DNA of 64,000 bases from Mucilaginibacter gracilis (lineage in GTDB: Bacteria > Bacteroidota > Bacteroidia > Sphingobacteriales > Sphingobacteriaceae), in assembly GCF_003633615.1 (NCBI RefSeq), contig NZ_RBKU01000001.1, positions 248,001-312,000 of the forward strand, read 5' to 3'. Under the pieces are notes generated by a model. The model did not search any database, was not told the origin of the DNA, and worked only from the letters and a program-made list of their open reading frames with translations. Shown in pieces: positions 16,852-24,979 of the stretch (the stretch's first letter is position 1; the number at the start of each line of letters is the position of its first letter). Made by a program: the position numbers and the translations under genes.

Positions 16852-17862
16852 TTAGGGAGTAACCGTTACAGGTATTGTTTTAACAACGCTGCTGATACCG
16901 CTGTTAGTAACGTTTGATGCTACAAATACAGCATTATACGTACCTGCTGTAGTGTAATTGTAGGAGTAACCAGTTAACGTTGCCGAAATTGCCTTGATAG
17001 CAACACCTGCATCCGGTGTAACACGTGTTAAATCAACCGGGCCCATTACTGCCCATGCCTCTGCCGGGGCTGTGGCAAGGGGTACGGTAGTTGCCCCGGT
17101 TATTACTAACGATGTTTTGTCGGTAAAAACCCAGGCGTATTTGTTGGCGTTTTTTGCCACATCGTATGATACAGCCCAACCCGGTGCGTAAGTTACATTA
17201 CCATAATTGGTGTACGATGTTGTAGGCGCATTTAAATTGGCCACAACGTAGCTGCTGCCGTCGGCCAGTACATTGTTAACCGATAATGCACTAACCGTCC
17301 ATTTATTTTGGATGGTTCCGGCTGTGGCGGTGTATTTAAAGGCAATGTAAACGGGCTTGGCTTGTGTTAAAAAATCCGACAGATCAATAACTCCCGAGGC
17401 CACGGCTGTAGTGGCTCCGGTAGAAAGTGTTGCGCGGCCGGTAATATCCGTCCAGGTGGCGGCTGCTATGTTGGCATTGGTAGTAACCGTGTCGCGGGTT
17501 AGTACACCATAAACCATATTGGCCACTACGCCCTTAAAATCTGTTGATACCAGTACCGCTAACGAATTAGCCTGCGCACCCGTTGCCCTGATGGTGCTAA
17601 ACTGTAAATTAGGTGTACCTGCAACGCTGGTACGGTTCCGGTAATCATAGTTTTTCCCGGCCTCGCCCGAGAAAAATGTGATCTCATCCGGGTTACCTGT
17701 AAAACGAAATTGAACGGTATCTTTATTGGTAAAGGTTGTTGTTGCGGTGCCGTTGTTTTTAAAACTGGCGGCATCAAACGTTACGGGCTTTACTGCTATT
17801 TGTTTACTACAGGCCACGCAGGCCAGTAATAGTGCTGTTATAATAAAATATCTATTGCGCAT
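16852..17862 (-). CDS. DUF5017 surface lipoprotein of the SusCD locus
   Basis: A 336-residue lipoprotein; the N-terminus has a hydrophobic stretch and a lipobox at LACVAC with Cys18 as the lipidation site. The mature part starts with a DUF5017-type domain (VTFDAASF, then VQFRFTGNPDEITFFSGEAGKNYDYR) that is all-beta. In other SusCD loci, proteins in this position are outer-surface glycan-binding proteins, which is the inferred role here. A C-terminal Ig/PKD-like segment with TYNAVFVASN is visible. It follows the SusD gene by 37 bases in the same operon. Confidence 0.8.
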   Translation of the reverse strand: MRNRYFIITALLLACVACSKQIAVKPVTFDAASFKNNGTATTTFTNKDTVQFRFTGNPDEITFFSGEAGKNYDYRNRTSVAGTPNLQFSTIRATGAQANSLAVLVSTDFKGVVANMVYGVLTRDTVTTNANIAAATWTDITGRATLSTGATTAVASGVIDLSDFLTQAKPVYIAFKYTATAGTIQNKWTVSALSVNNVLADGSSYVVANLNAPTTSYTNYGNVTYAPGWAVSYDVAKNANKYAWVFTDKTSLVITGATTVPLATAPAEAWAVMGPVDLTRVTPDAGVAIKAISATLTGYSYNYTTAGTYNAVFVASNVTNSGISSVVKTIPVTVTP

Positions 17863-17899
17863 AATATTTTGATTAAGTATCTTTTTAATTTGTGCTTAA

Positions 17900-19894
17900 T
17901 TACCAACCCGGGTTTTGCGTAGCTAAATTGTTAACCGTTATCTCCGAAGCTGGTATCGGGAATAATAGGTTGCGGCTGGTAATATTTGAACCAGCCAGCG
18001 CGCCATACGAATACGTGGTACCCGCATTGGCTTTCATATCGGCAGCCAAATTATTCATGGTTGATACCCAAATTCCCCACCTTATTAAATCGGGTTTCCG
18101 TAACGATTCGTAGCAAAGCTCTCTCGACCGCTCATCCTGCAGAGCTGTTAAAAATGAACCCTGGTTTAACCCGATTAAATCAACCGCCGATGTTGCAATG
18201 GTTGCCGTAGCAGTTGCCTTTGCGCCCGCATAGGTAAACACAGCACCCGTAGTAGCTGCTACCGATGCTCCCGAAGTTTGCGTTGGCCCCGTAGCAGTTG
18301 ATGTGCCCGCTGTGGTAACAGTATAAAGGTTGTTGCCATTGTAAACCTGCGTACCTGTAACGTATGCCGTATTGGCCGCCCACGCGGTGCCTATACTTAC
18401 GGTTGGTACCGATGTGTAGCCGCTGCCAGGCGTAAGCACGGTTATACCGGTTATTTTACCTGTTGATGCTACGCTGGCCATACCTGTGGCCCCTGTGCCG
18501 CCGCCGCCGGTAAACGTTACCGGGATGTTTGGCACAGTGGTTAAATAGCCCGTGTTGCCCGCTGTAGCCAGTGTTAAAGTGTTAACCACACTTACCGAAA
18601 CTGTAGGAGTAGCCGGGTTTAACCCAAAACCGCGCCTGCGCACCTGGTTTATAGCATCGTAAGCTATGCTGGTTGGGCCGTTAATATGATTTTCAGCTTC
18701 GGCCAGCATCAGCAATACATCGGCATAACGCAAAATTGGGAAGTTAATAGGCGTAGTGTTTTTACTCCTCACAAGTGTTAACTCGTACTCCCGGCGAAAT
18801 TTCCCGACATTACGGTTATAAATGGATGAAGAAGCAAAAAAACTGTATGATACCGGTGTGGTGGCGGCATTGTAGCTGTACGGTGCGATAGCCCAATCAC
18901 GGCGTATATCGCCAGCCGGGTACAGGTTGAATAATTTGGCCGTTGTATTGATGAAAGCATAACTATATCCCGGATAGTTGTTATTTGCAGAATAAGCTAT
19001 ACCATTTGTATTACCCAACCTGTTAGTATTACCCAAACCATCGGCATCGGTTCCTTTATTTTCAACCTCCCACATGCTTTCTTTAATATCGTAAACATCC
19101 TGGTGCAGGTTTACAAACATTTGTTTGTAGCTTGGATTAAGGCTGTGTATGCCCGAGGCCTGCACCTTTTTTGCCCATAACAAAGCATCGGCGTATTTAG
19201 ATTCATCATTTAAAGGCATTCCAGCCATAGTTAAACACACCCTGGCCAATATACCCTCTACCGCCGTAGTTGAAACGTGCCCACCGTAACCTATAGCAGT
19301 AATGGAACTTACCTTGCCTTCGGCAGCGGTCATGTCGGCCAATATTTGGGCGTAAACCTGTTTGGCGGGGCTACGTATCACATTTACATCGTAAACCGAT
19401 GGTGTAGGAACCGTTCTTAATGGAACATCACCAAAGTTACTCACCAGTAAAAAATAGTAATATCCGCGCAAAAACAACGCCTCACCTAAAATAACCTGCC
19501 GTTTGGTTTCGTCCATTTTGGCTATATTAATATTTTGGATCAAAATATTGGCACGTTCAATACCAACATACAGCTGTGTCCAAAAGTTGTTGACATCGCT
19601 GTTGCCATAGTCAAAATTATAAACCATAATGCCCGTAGTTTGGGCCGAACGGGCATAAAAACCCTCATCGGTACTGGCACCAAGTTCGTCGAACATGTTG
19701 TCGCCATATATACCCGACGACGAAAGTGGCTGATAAACCCCAGCCAGCGCCTCATTCAGTTTGGCCTCGGTGTTGTAATATTCTGTTTGCACCAGCGAAT
19801 CTGTTGGTACTGTATTTAAAAACTTTTTACACGAAACTGCGCTAATGCCAAGCACAATTACCACTATGTATAATATCCTTTTCATATTGCTCAT
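17900..19894 (-). CDS. SusD/RagB-type glycan-binding lipoprotein with inserted module
   Basis: A 664-residue outer-membrane lipoprotein (lipobox VSCKKFLN, Cys22 or 23). The alpha-helical TPR-like SusD core is seen in LGEALFLRGYYYFLLVSNFGDVPL and in NFPILRYADVLLMLAEAEN, and the usual C-terminus in LTALQDERSRELCYESLRK and NLLFPIPASEI. SusD proteins are normally about 500-600 residues. Here a foreign-looking stretch (about residues 430-570) separates INQVRRRGFGLNP from the expected LDERSREL part. That stretch is Gly/Thr/Ala-rich, contains GSGYTSVPTVSI, and then a Trp-Ala-Asn-Thr-Ala-Tyr piece with GTQVYNGNNLYTVTTAGTS, reminiscent of CBM5/12-like or phage-tail binding modules. It pairs with the SusC gene just upstream (9-base gap). 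Confidence 0.9.
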   Translation of the reverse strand: MSNMKRILYIVVIVLGISAVSCKKFLNTVPTDSLVQTEYYNTEAKLNEALAGVYQPLSSSGIYGDNMFDELGASTDEGFYARSAQTTGIMVYNFDYGNSDVNNFWTQLYVGIERANILIQNINIAKMDETKRQVILGEALFLRGYYYFLLVSNFGDVPLRTVPTPSVYDVNVIRSPAKQVYAQILADMTAAEGKVSSITAIGYGGHVSTTAVEGILARVCLTMAGMPLNDESKYADALLWAKKVQASGIHSLNPSYKQMFVNLHQDVYDIKESMWEVENKGTDADGLGNTNRLGNTNGIAYSANNNYPGYSYAFINTTAKLFNLYPAGDIRRDWAIAPYSYNAATTPVSYSFFASSSIYNRNVGKFRREYELTLVRSKNTTPINFPILRYADVLLMLAEAENHINGPTSIAYDAINQVRRRGFGLNPATPTVSVSVVNTLTLATAGNTGYLTTVPNIPVTFTGGGGTGATGMASVASTGKITGITVLTPGSGYTSVPTVSIGTAWAANTAYVTGTQVYNGNNLYTVTTAGTSTATGPTQTSGASVAATTGAVFTYAGAKATATATIATSAVDLIGLNQGSFLTALQDERSRELCYESLRKPDLIRWGIWVSTMNNLAADMKANAGTTYSYGALAGSNITSRNLLFPIPASEITVNNLATQNPGW

Positions 19895-19903
19895 TGCTAA
19901 ATT

Positions 19904-22900
19904 TTACAAAGTAAGGTTAACACCAAATGCTATGGTACGGGCCCGCGGATAAGCGCTATAATCAAACCCTCCCGTTAACACCGAATTATAAGTACTCACT
20001 TCCGGGTCAAGGCCTGTATAATTTGTCCAGGTCAATAAATTCTGGCCCGAAGCATATACCCTTAACGATGATACATTAATGCGTTTTAACCATTTTTTGG
20101 GAATATTGTAACCCAACGATGCAGTTTTTAAACGCAGGTACGATCCGTCCTGAACGGTATTTGAAGAGTATCCTCCTCCAAAATACCCACCCGCACGGTT
20201 AATGGTAGAATTTTGGTTTGTTGGCGACCACCTGTCGGCATAACTTGCAAAGGCCTCCAGGTATGTACCACCTTTGGCATTAAAAAGAATGTTATTGGCA
20301 TCCTGAATATTGTTACCGTATGACCATTGGAAGAAAATATTAAGATCGAAATTTTTATAAGTAAAATTATTATTGAAACCCCCGGTGTGGATAGGCAACG
20401 AACGACCGATAATGGTATAGTCAGATGCGTTAACCACGCCGTCGCCATTAATATCCTTGTATTTAATATCGCCCGGCTGAATGGTTGTACGGGTATTGCC
20501 ATTGGTAGGCACATTATCCTTTAAAACGTAGGTACCTGTTGATGTTTTATTAAAATCGCTGTATTGGTAAACGCCATCGGCAAGGTAGCCGTACATTAAA
20601 CCCAACGGTTGCCCTACTTTAGCAATATAGCCTGGTATGGCCGACCAGCCATTATCCCATGCCAAAGCCGTAGTCATCGATTCCTGGTTATTGGCCAATG
20701 CAAGTACCTTGTTTTGGTTAAAAGATATGTTGATACTGCTTGTCCATTTAAATTGTTTCGAGTCAATATTAACCGTATTCAGGGTTAACTCCAGCCCCTG
20801 GTTTTGTACGCTTCCAACATTCTCAAATGCCGATGTATAACCGGTTGATGTTGGTAAGGTTGCGTTAAGCAACAAATTTTTAGTTGTTTTACGATACACA
20901 TCGGCGGTTAAGCTGATGCGGTTATTTAAAAAACCTGCGTCGATACCAACATTATACTGGTCGGTAGTTTCCCATTTTAAATCGGGGTTACCTATGGTTA
21001 ATGGTATGATGCTGGATATATAAGTATTGTTAAACGAATAGCTTTTTGCCGGCGTTACACCCGATGTTGACAGGTATGGAAAATCGCTTACCCGGTTATT
21101 CCCGGTTTTGCCATAGCCCAGTCTTAATTTGCCTTCAGATAACCATTGCGCATCCTTTAAAAAGCTTTCCTGCTTAAAGCGCCATGCTAAAGCTCCCGAT
21201 GGGAAATAACTCCAATGGTTTTTCTCACTGAACTTAGATGAGCCATCGGCCCTGTACGACAAGGTGAGGTAATATTTAGAGTTGTAATTATAATTTATAC
21301 GACCTAAAAAGGAAGCTCCGTTAGATAACGAACTGGTTTGTTTTGTTAACGCCGGGTTTATGGTACCTTCGTCAAGGCCGTTTATGCCTAACGATTCGTT
21401 TGGCAAAAAGTTAGCGCCAAAACCCGAAGTGCTGGATGTGATACCCAGTTCGGAAAAACCGCCCACAACATTAATATTATGAACCTTATTGAAGATATGC
21501 GAATAGGTTAACGTGTTTTCGTTAGCCCAGTTATTGGTTTTAGAGGTTAATACCGAACCATTTACACCACTGGTTTGGCCTGCATTGGTTAGTGGGCTAC
21601 CATAGTACGTGTTGCTGTTGTTAAAGTTTTCGTTATTTACTGTACTGTTATTCAACACACCGGTAACCTTTAAGGTCAGATCGGGTGTAATAGCGTATAA
21701 TAAGTAAGTGTTTACATTTAAACTGTTGGTTTTAACGTTACGAACCAGATTTTCCTGATTCAATACCGGGTTAAATTTATAATCGTTAGCGGTAGCGGTG
21801 GTTGCATCAATGGCCTGGTCGCTGCTAAAGGCCGATAGCGGGTTGTAGCCCCATACACTATAAAGTATATTGGTTGTGCCGCTGTTTGTTGAGGCACTTA
21901 CCGAGTTACCGGCTTGCGATAAATAGGCATAGTTTGCGTTGACGCCAACTTTCACCTTGTTGGTTAAGTTTTGATCCAAGGTTATACGGCCCTGGTAGCG
22001 CTTATAGCTAGTGGCTAATATTGTTCCGTCCAGGTTATCAACCGAGCCCGAAACCGAGTACAATGTTTCCTTAGTACCGCCACGAACCGCCAACGAGTAA
22101 TTGCGCAGACTCCCGGTTTTAAAAAATGGCGATTGCCAGTCTGTTGCAGGGTAATCCTTATAATCGTCGAGCGTTTTTCCCGGTGCGGTTAGGTAAGTGT
22201 AGGTTGGTGTTGGTGCTGCCGCGCTCCCTAAACCGGGGGTAAGCTCTATCTGGTATTTCAAAAACTCGTAGGCATCCATCAGTTTCATGGTTTTAGTGTT
22301 TTTACTAAAACTCTGTGTGGTGGTAAAAGTAGTTTGCGGACTGCCTGCTTTGCCTTTTTTGGTGGTTATTATGATTATACCGTTTGCGCCCCTTGCACCG
22401 TAAATAGCTGTTGACGATGCATCCTTGAGCACATCTATCGATTCAATATCCTGGGGGTTAAACGTGTTAAGGTTAAATCCCTCTATCGGGAAACCATCAA
22501 CAACATATAGAGGCGAGTTATCCTGGGTAATTGAATTAGCACCGCGGATAACAATATTCACCGCCGAGCCCGGCTGCCCATCCGAAGAGTTAACCTGTAC
22601 ACCCGCAACGCGGCCGGCAAGCGCCTGGTCTATCGACATAACCGGAGCCTTAGTAAGGTCGGGCATGTTAACCTGGGCAACCGAACCGGTAAGGTCTTTT
22701 TTCTTTGATGTACCGTAACCAATTACAACAACTTCGTTTAAACCCGATGATTCTTCGGCAAGGGCAACATTAATAATGCTTTTGCCATTTACGGCCTGCT
22801 GTTGTGTAACAAAACCCAGATAGCTAAATGCCAGTATTGCCGAATTATCTGCAACGGTAATTTGATACTTCCCGTTGGCATCGGTACTGGTAGCCGTTTG

Positions 22901-23098
22901 GGCGCTCTTTACCCTTACGGTTACGCCTATTAATGGCTGCCTTTGCGCATCGGTAACAACACCGCTAATTTTAATGCCTTTTGTTTGACTAAATAAGCTA
23001 TCTGCCGACAGCATAAATATCAATAAGATAAAGAGTGTTTTAAAATGCAGAAACACCTTAAAATGTTTCCAGTTAGAGTTTAGGTTTTGGGGCTCCAT
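19904..23098 (-). CDS. SusC/RagA-family TonB-linked outer-membrane receptor
   Basis: A 1064-residue receptor. After a long N-terminus and hydrophobic segment (about 16-38) comes a carboxypeptidase-regulatory-like domain (ISGVVTDAQRQPLIGVTV). The TonB-box/plug region follows: SGLNEVVVIGYGTSKKKDLTG, VAGVQVNSSDGQPGSAVNIVIRG, ILKDASSTAIYGARGANGII. The C-terminal barrel ends in a terminal aromatic/hydrophobic strand. SusC proteins import oligosaccharides captured by SusD across the outer membrane. It is the first gene of the operon running down to 7909 and starts downstream of a 316-base leader that holds a candidate operator and a hairpin. Confidence 0.95.
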   Translation of the reverse strand: MEPQNLNSNWKHFKVFLHFKTLFILLIFMLSADSLFSQTKGIKISGVVTDAQRQPLIGVTVRVKSAQTATSTDANGKYQITVADNSAILAFSYLGFVTQQQAVNGKSIINVALAEESSGLNEVVVIGYGTSKKKDLTGSVAQVNMPDLTKAPVMSIDQALAGRVAGVQVNSSDGQPGSAVNIVIRGANSITQDNSPLYVVDGFPIEGFNLNTFNPQDIESIDVLKDASSTAIYGARGANGIIIITTKKGKAGSPQTTFTTTQSFSKNTKTMKLMDAYEFLKYQIELTPGLGSAAAPTPTYTYLTAPGKTLDDYKDYPATDWQSPFFKTGSLRNYSLAVRGGTKETLYSVSGSVDNLDGTILATSYKRYQGRITLDQNLTNKVKVGVNANYAYLSQAGNSVSASTNSGTTNILYSVWGYNPLSAFSSDQAIDATTATANDYKFNPVLNQENLVRNVKTNSLNVNTYLLYAITPDLTLKVTGVLNNSTVNNENFNNSNTYYGSPLTNAGQTSGVNGSVLTSKTNNWANENTLTYSHIFNKVHNINVVGGFSELGITSSTSGFGANFLPNESLGINGLDEGTINPALTKQTSSLSNGASFLGRINYNYNSKYYLTLSYRADGSSKFSEKNHWSYFPSGALAWRFKQESFLKDAQWLSEGKLRLGYGKTGNNRVSDFPYLSTSGVTPAKSYSFNNTYISSIIPLTIGNPDLKWETTDQYNVGIDAGFLNNRISLTADVYRKTTKNLLLNATLPTSTGYTSAFENVGSVQNQGLELTLNTVNIDSKQFKWTSSINISFNQNKVLALANNQESMTTALAWDNGWSAIPGYIAKVGQPLGLMYGYLADGVYQYSDFNKTSTGTYVLKDNVPTNGNTRTTIQPGDIKYKDINGDGVVNASDYTIIGRSLPIHTGGFNNNFTYKNFDLNIFFQWSYGNNIQDANNILFNAKGGTYLEAFASYADRWSPTNQNSTINRAGGYFGGGYSSNTVQDGSYLRLKTASLGYNIPKKWLKRINVSSLRVYASGQNLLTWTNYTGLDPEVSTYNSVLTGGFDYSAYPRARTIAFGVNLTL

Positions 23099-23414
23099 TT
23101 ATTTGGTTTTTAGTTAGGTGATTTTTTTTATTTATTATAACAATCCTGTAATGTGCCGCCTGGGTGGTAAGCGGATCGGAAATGTTTCGATTTTTTTACT
23201 AAAGGAAAAAAATCGTATCTCAACATCATCAATGTACTCTTTGGGTAAAATTTCTTCATGCTTTTAAAAGTTAATTTTGGTATAAAGCGAATGTGAAATT
23301 ATTTTACTCAAAACAGGGGTGATTTATTGGTGTAAATGGGGTTGAAATTTCGTCGAGTGTTTATTTTTAGAGTTTTCGGAGCATTTTATGCCATTTGCAC
23401 CTGTTGTTAACAAC
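23099..23414 (-). promoter_or_regulatory. Promoter and leader region of the SusC operon
   Basis: This 316-base gap between the fucosidase end and the SusC start holds a perfect 10-base inverted repeat CGATTTTTTT (23188-23197) / AAAAAAATCG (23206-23215), which would fold in the leader RNA. It also holds the 12-mer GGTTGAAATTTC at 23340-23351. The same 12-mer is present, in the other orientation, at 27523-27534 upstream of the GH3-GH29 pair; this is a candidate shared operator of the nearby hybrid regulator. No clear TTTG...TAnnTTTG promoter could be placed with confidence. Confidence 0.45.
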
Positions 23415-24953
23415 CTATAACTCAATGGCAACAACACCAACAGATTGACTGCGTAATTTGCCCGGAACAGTCACTGATATTAATCCGTTTTGTACCTTAT
23501 AATTTAGCTTTGTATCGCCCAAAAGCATCTTTACATTTTTGGGGTTAGCCGTTGTTTTAAAAGTTATGGTTTCGTCCTTAGCATCTGCCCCTTTTGCGTT
23601 AGGCGATAGGAAAATGTAACGGTATTTATCCTTAGCAGTTGCCGGCACCGACGAATATTCTGCGGCGTTTATGGCAGCCGTACCCCTAACCGCTTCACCG
23701 TTCACTTTCATCCAGGCCGCTATTTCGGCAAAGCGTTGGTATTGCTGGCTGTTAAACACCCCGGTTTTATCGGGACCAAAGTTTAACAGCAAATTGGTAT
23801 TCAGCGCGCGGCAGTTAACCAGCTTATCTAACATGTAAGCGGTGGTTTTTAATGGGGATTTGGTATATCCCCAGCCATTTGCACTCGTCATGCAAAGTTC
23901 GGCCCAGCCGTCTTGCTTGGTTGTGGGTACGCTTTTATCACCCTCAAATGTTTTATAGTCGCCATAGCCAAAAAAACGTGGGCTTACCACTATGCCGGGT
24001 TGCAATTGGTGTATTTGCTCCATTGTGATACAATTTTTCCAGGCCGGGTTTCCTTTCGGGATGTCCGGCGAACCGTCGAACCATATCATATCTACCTTGC
24101 CATAGTTGGTAAGTAGCTCTTGCACCTGGCCCTTTATATAGGCTGCTACCGCTTCGTAATGTACTTGTTTTTCTTCTGCGGTTCTGGTAGTAGTGCGGGG
24201 CTTGAGGTTGGCATCCAGTTCGGGTATGTTAGGGTAATTTTTACCTACGCCATAATACATAAAGCTTTGATAATCCTTATTAAAATACCAGTCCGGTCCC
24301 GAGTAATATAGGCCCACCTTTATGCCGTATTTATGGCAGGCAGCCACAAACTCTTTTACCAGGTCGCGCCCTCCCATGTAGTTTTTGGTGTTGAAGTTTC
24401 CGTAACGGCTCGGCCACATGGCAAAACCATCGTGGTGGCGGGTAGTTAATACGGCGTAAACCATTCCGGCTTCCTTTGCGGCCTTTATCCATTTATCAGC
24501 ATCGTAACTTTGCGGGTTAAAATCCTTTGCCTGTTCCCAGTATTGGTTTGGTGTTAAGCACGAATTGTCTACTTCGCAGTGATGCCCTGCAAAATAATCT
24601 CCATCCTTTATAAATTTGGCTACCATTGCCGAATCGGGCATGGGCCGTGTCCAGCCTATTTGTGTACCGGCCATCATCGGCCATGATAGGTCAACTTCTT
24701 TTATAGAAGCTATACTCCAATGTATAAATAACCCAAAATCTGCCTGCGGAAACCATTGTGCACCCGCATTAGTGGTATGTGTATACCCCGATTTTTTATC
24801 CTCGGTTATACCAATCTGGTCATGCTCCATTTTTATGCGGTTGGCTTCCTCTTTATTTGCCTTGGCTTGTTGCGCCATTGCGCCTTGTACAGTTGCCAAA
24901 CTCAATACAAATATTAACGCAGTTTTGTTAAACAGCTTTTTAGAAATTTCCAT
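23415..24953 (-). CDS. Alpha-L-fucosidase, family GH29 (second copy)
   Basis: A 512-residue secreted enzyme with a signal peptide (residues 1-27, ending AMAQ). Motifs are AQWFPQADFGLFIHWSIAS, then VYAVLTTRHHDGFAMWPS, then GIKVGLYYSGPDWYF, and the nucleophile Asp at about residue 293 in MIWFDGSPD. The C-terminal beta-sandwich follows at about 420-512. It belongs to the same family as the 6217 gene but differs in loops and in composition. It lies 26 bases after the GH3 gene in the same unit, so fucose and a neutral sugar are probably removed together. Confidence 0.9.
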   Translation of the reverse strand: MEISKKLFNKTALIFVLSLATVQGAMAQQAKANKEEANRIKMEHDQIGITEDKKSGYTHTTNAGAQWFPQADFGLFIHWSIASIKEVDLSWPMMAGTQIGWTRPMPDSAMVAKFIKDGDYFAGHHCEVDNSCLTPNQYWEQAKDFNPQSYDADKWIKAAKEAGMVYAVLTTRHHDGFAMWPSRYGNFNTKNYMGGRDLVKEFVAACHKYGIKVGLYYSGPDWYFNKDYQSFMYYGVGKNYPNIPELDANLKPRTTTRTAEEKQVHYEAVAAYIKGQVQELLTNYGKVDMIWFDGSPDIPKGNPAWKNCITMEQIHQLQPGIVVSPRFFGYGDYKTFEGDKSVPTTKQDGWAELCMTSANGWGYTKSPLKTTAYMLDKLVNCRALNTNLLLNFGPDKTGVFNSQQYQRFAEIAAWMKVNGEAVRGTAAINAAEYSSVPATAKDKYRYIFLSPNAKGADAKDETITFKTTANPKNVKMLLGDTKLNYKVQNGLISVTVPGKLRSQSVGVVAIEL

Positions 24954-24979
24954 AGCTATTTTTTGTATAACTTTAATAA

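Noticed and set aside
18180..18383. 67-residue minus-strand frame rich in Cys, Tyr and Gly
   Set aside because: It is an out-of-frame reading of the insert in SusD.
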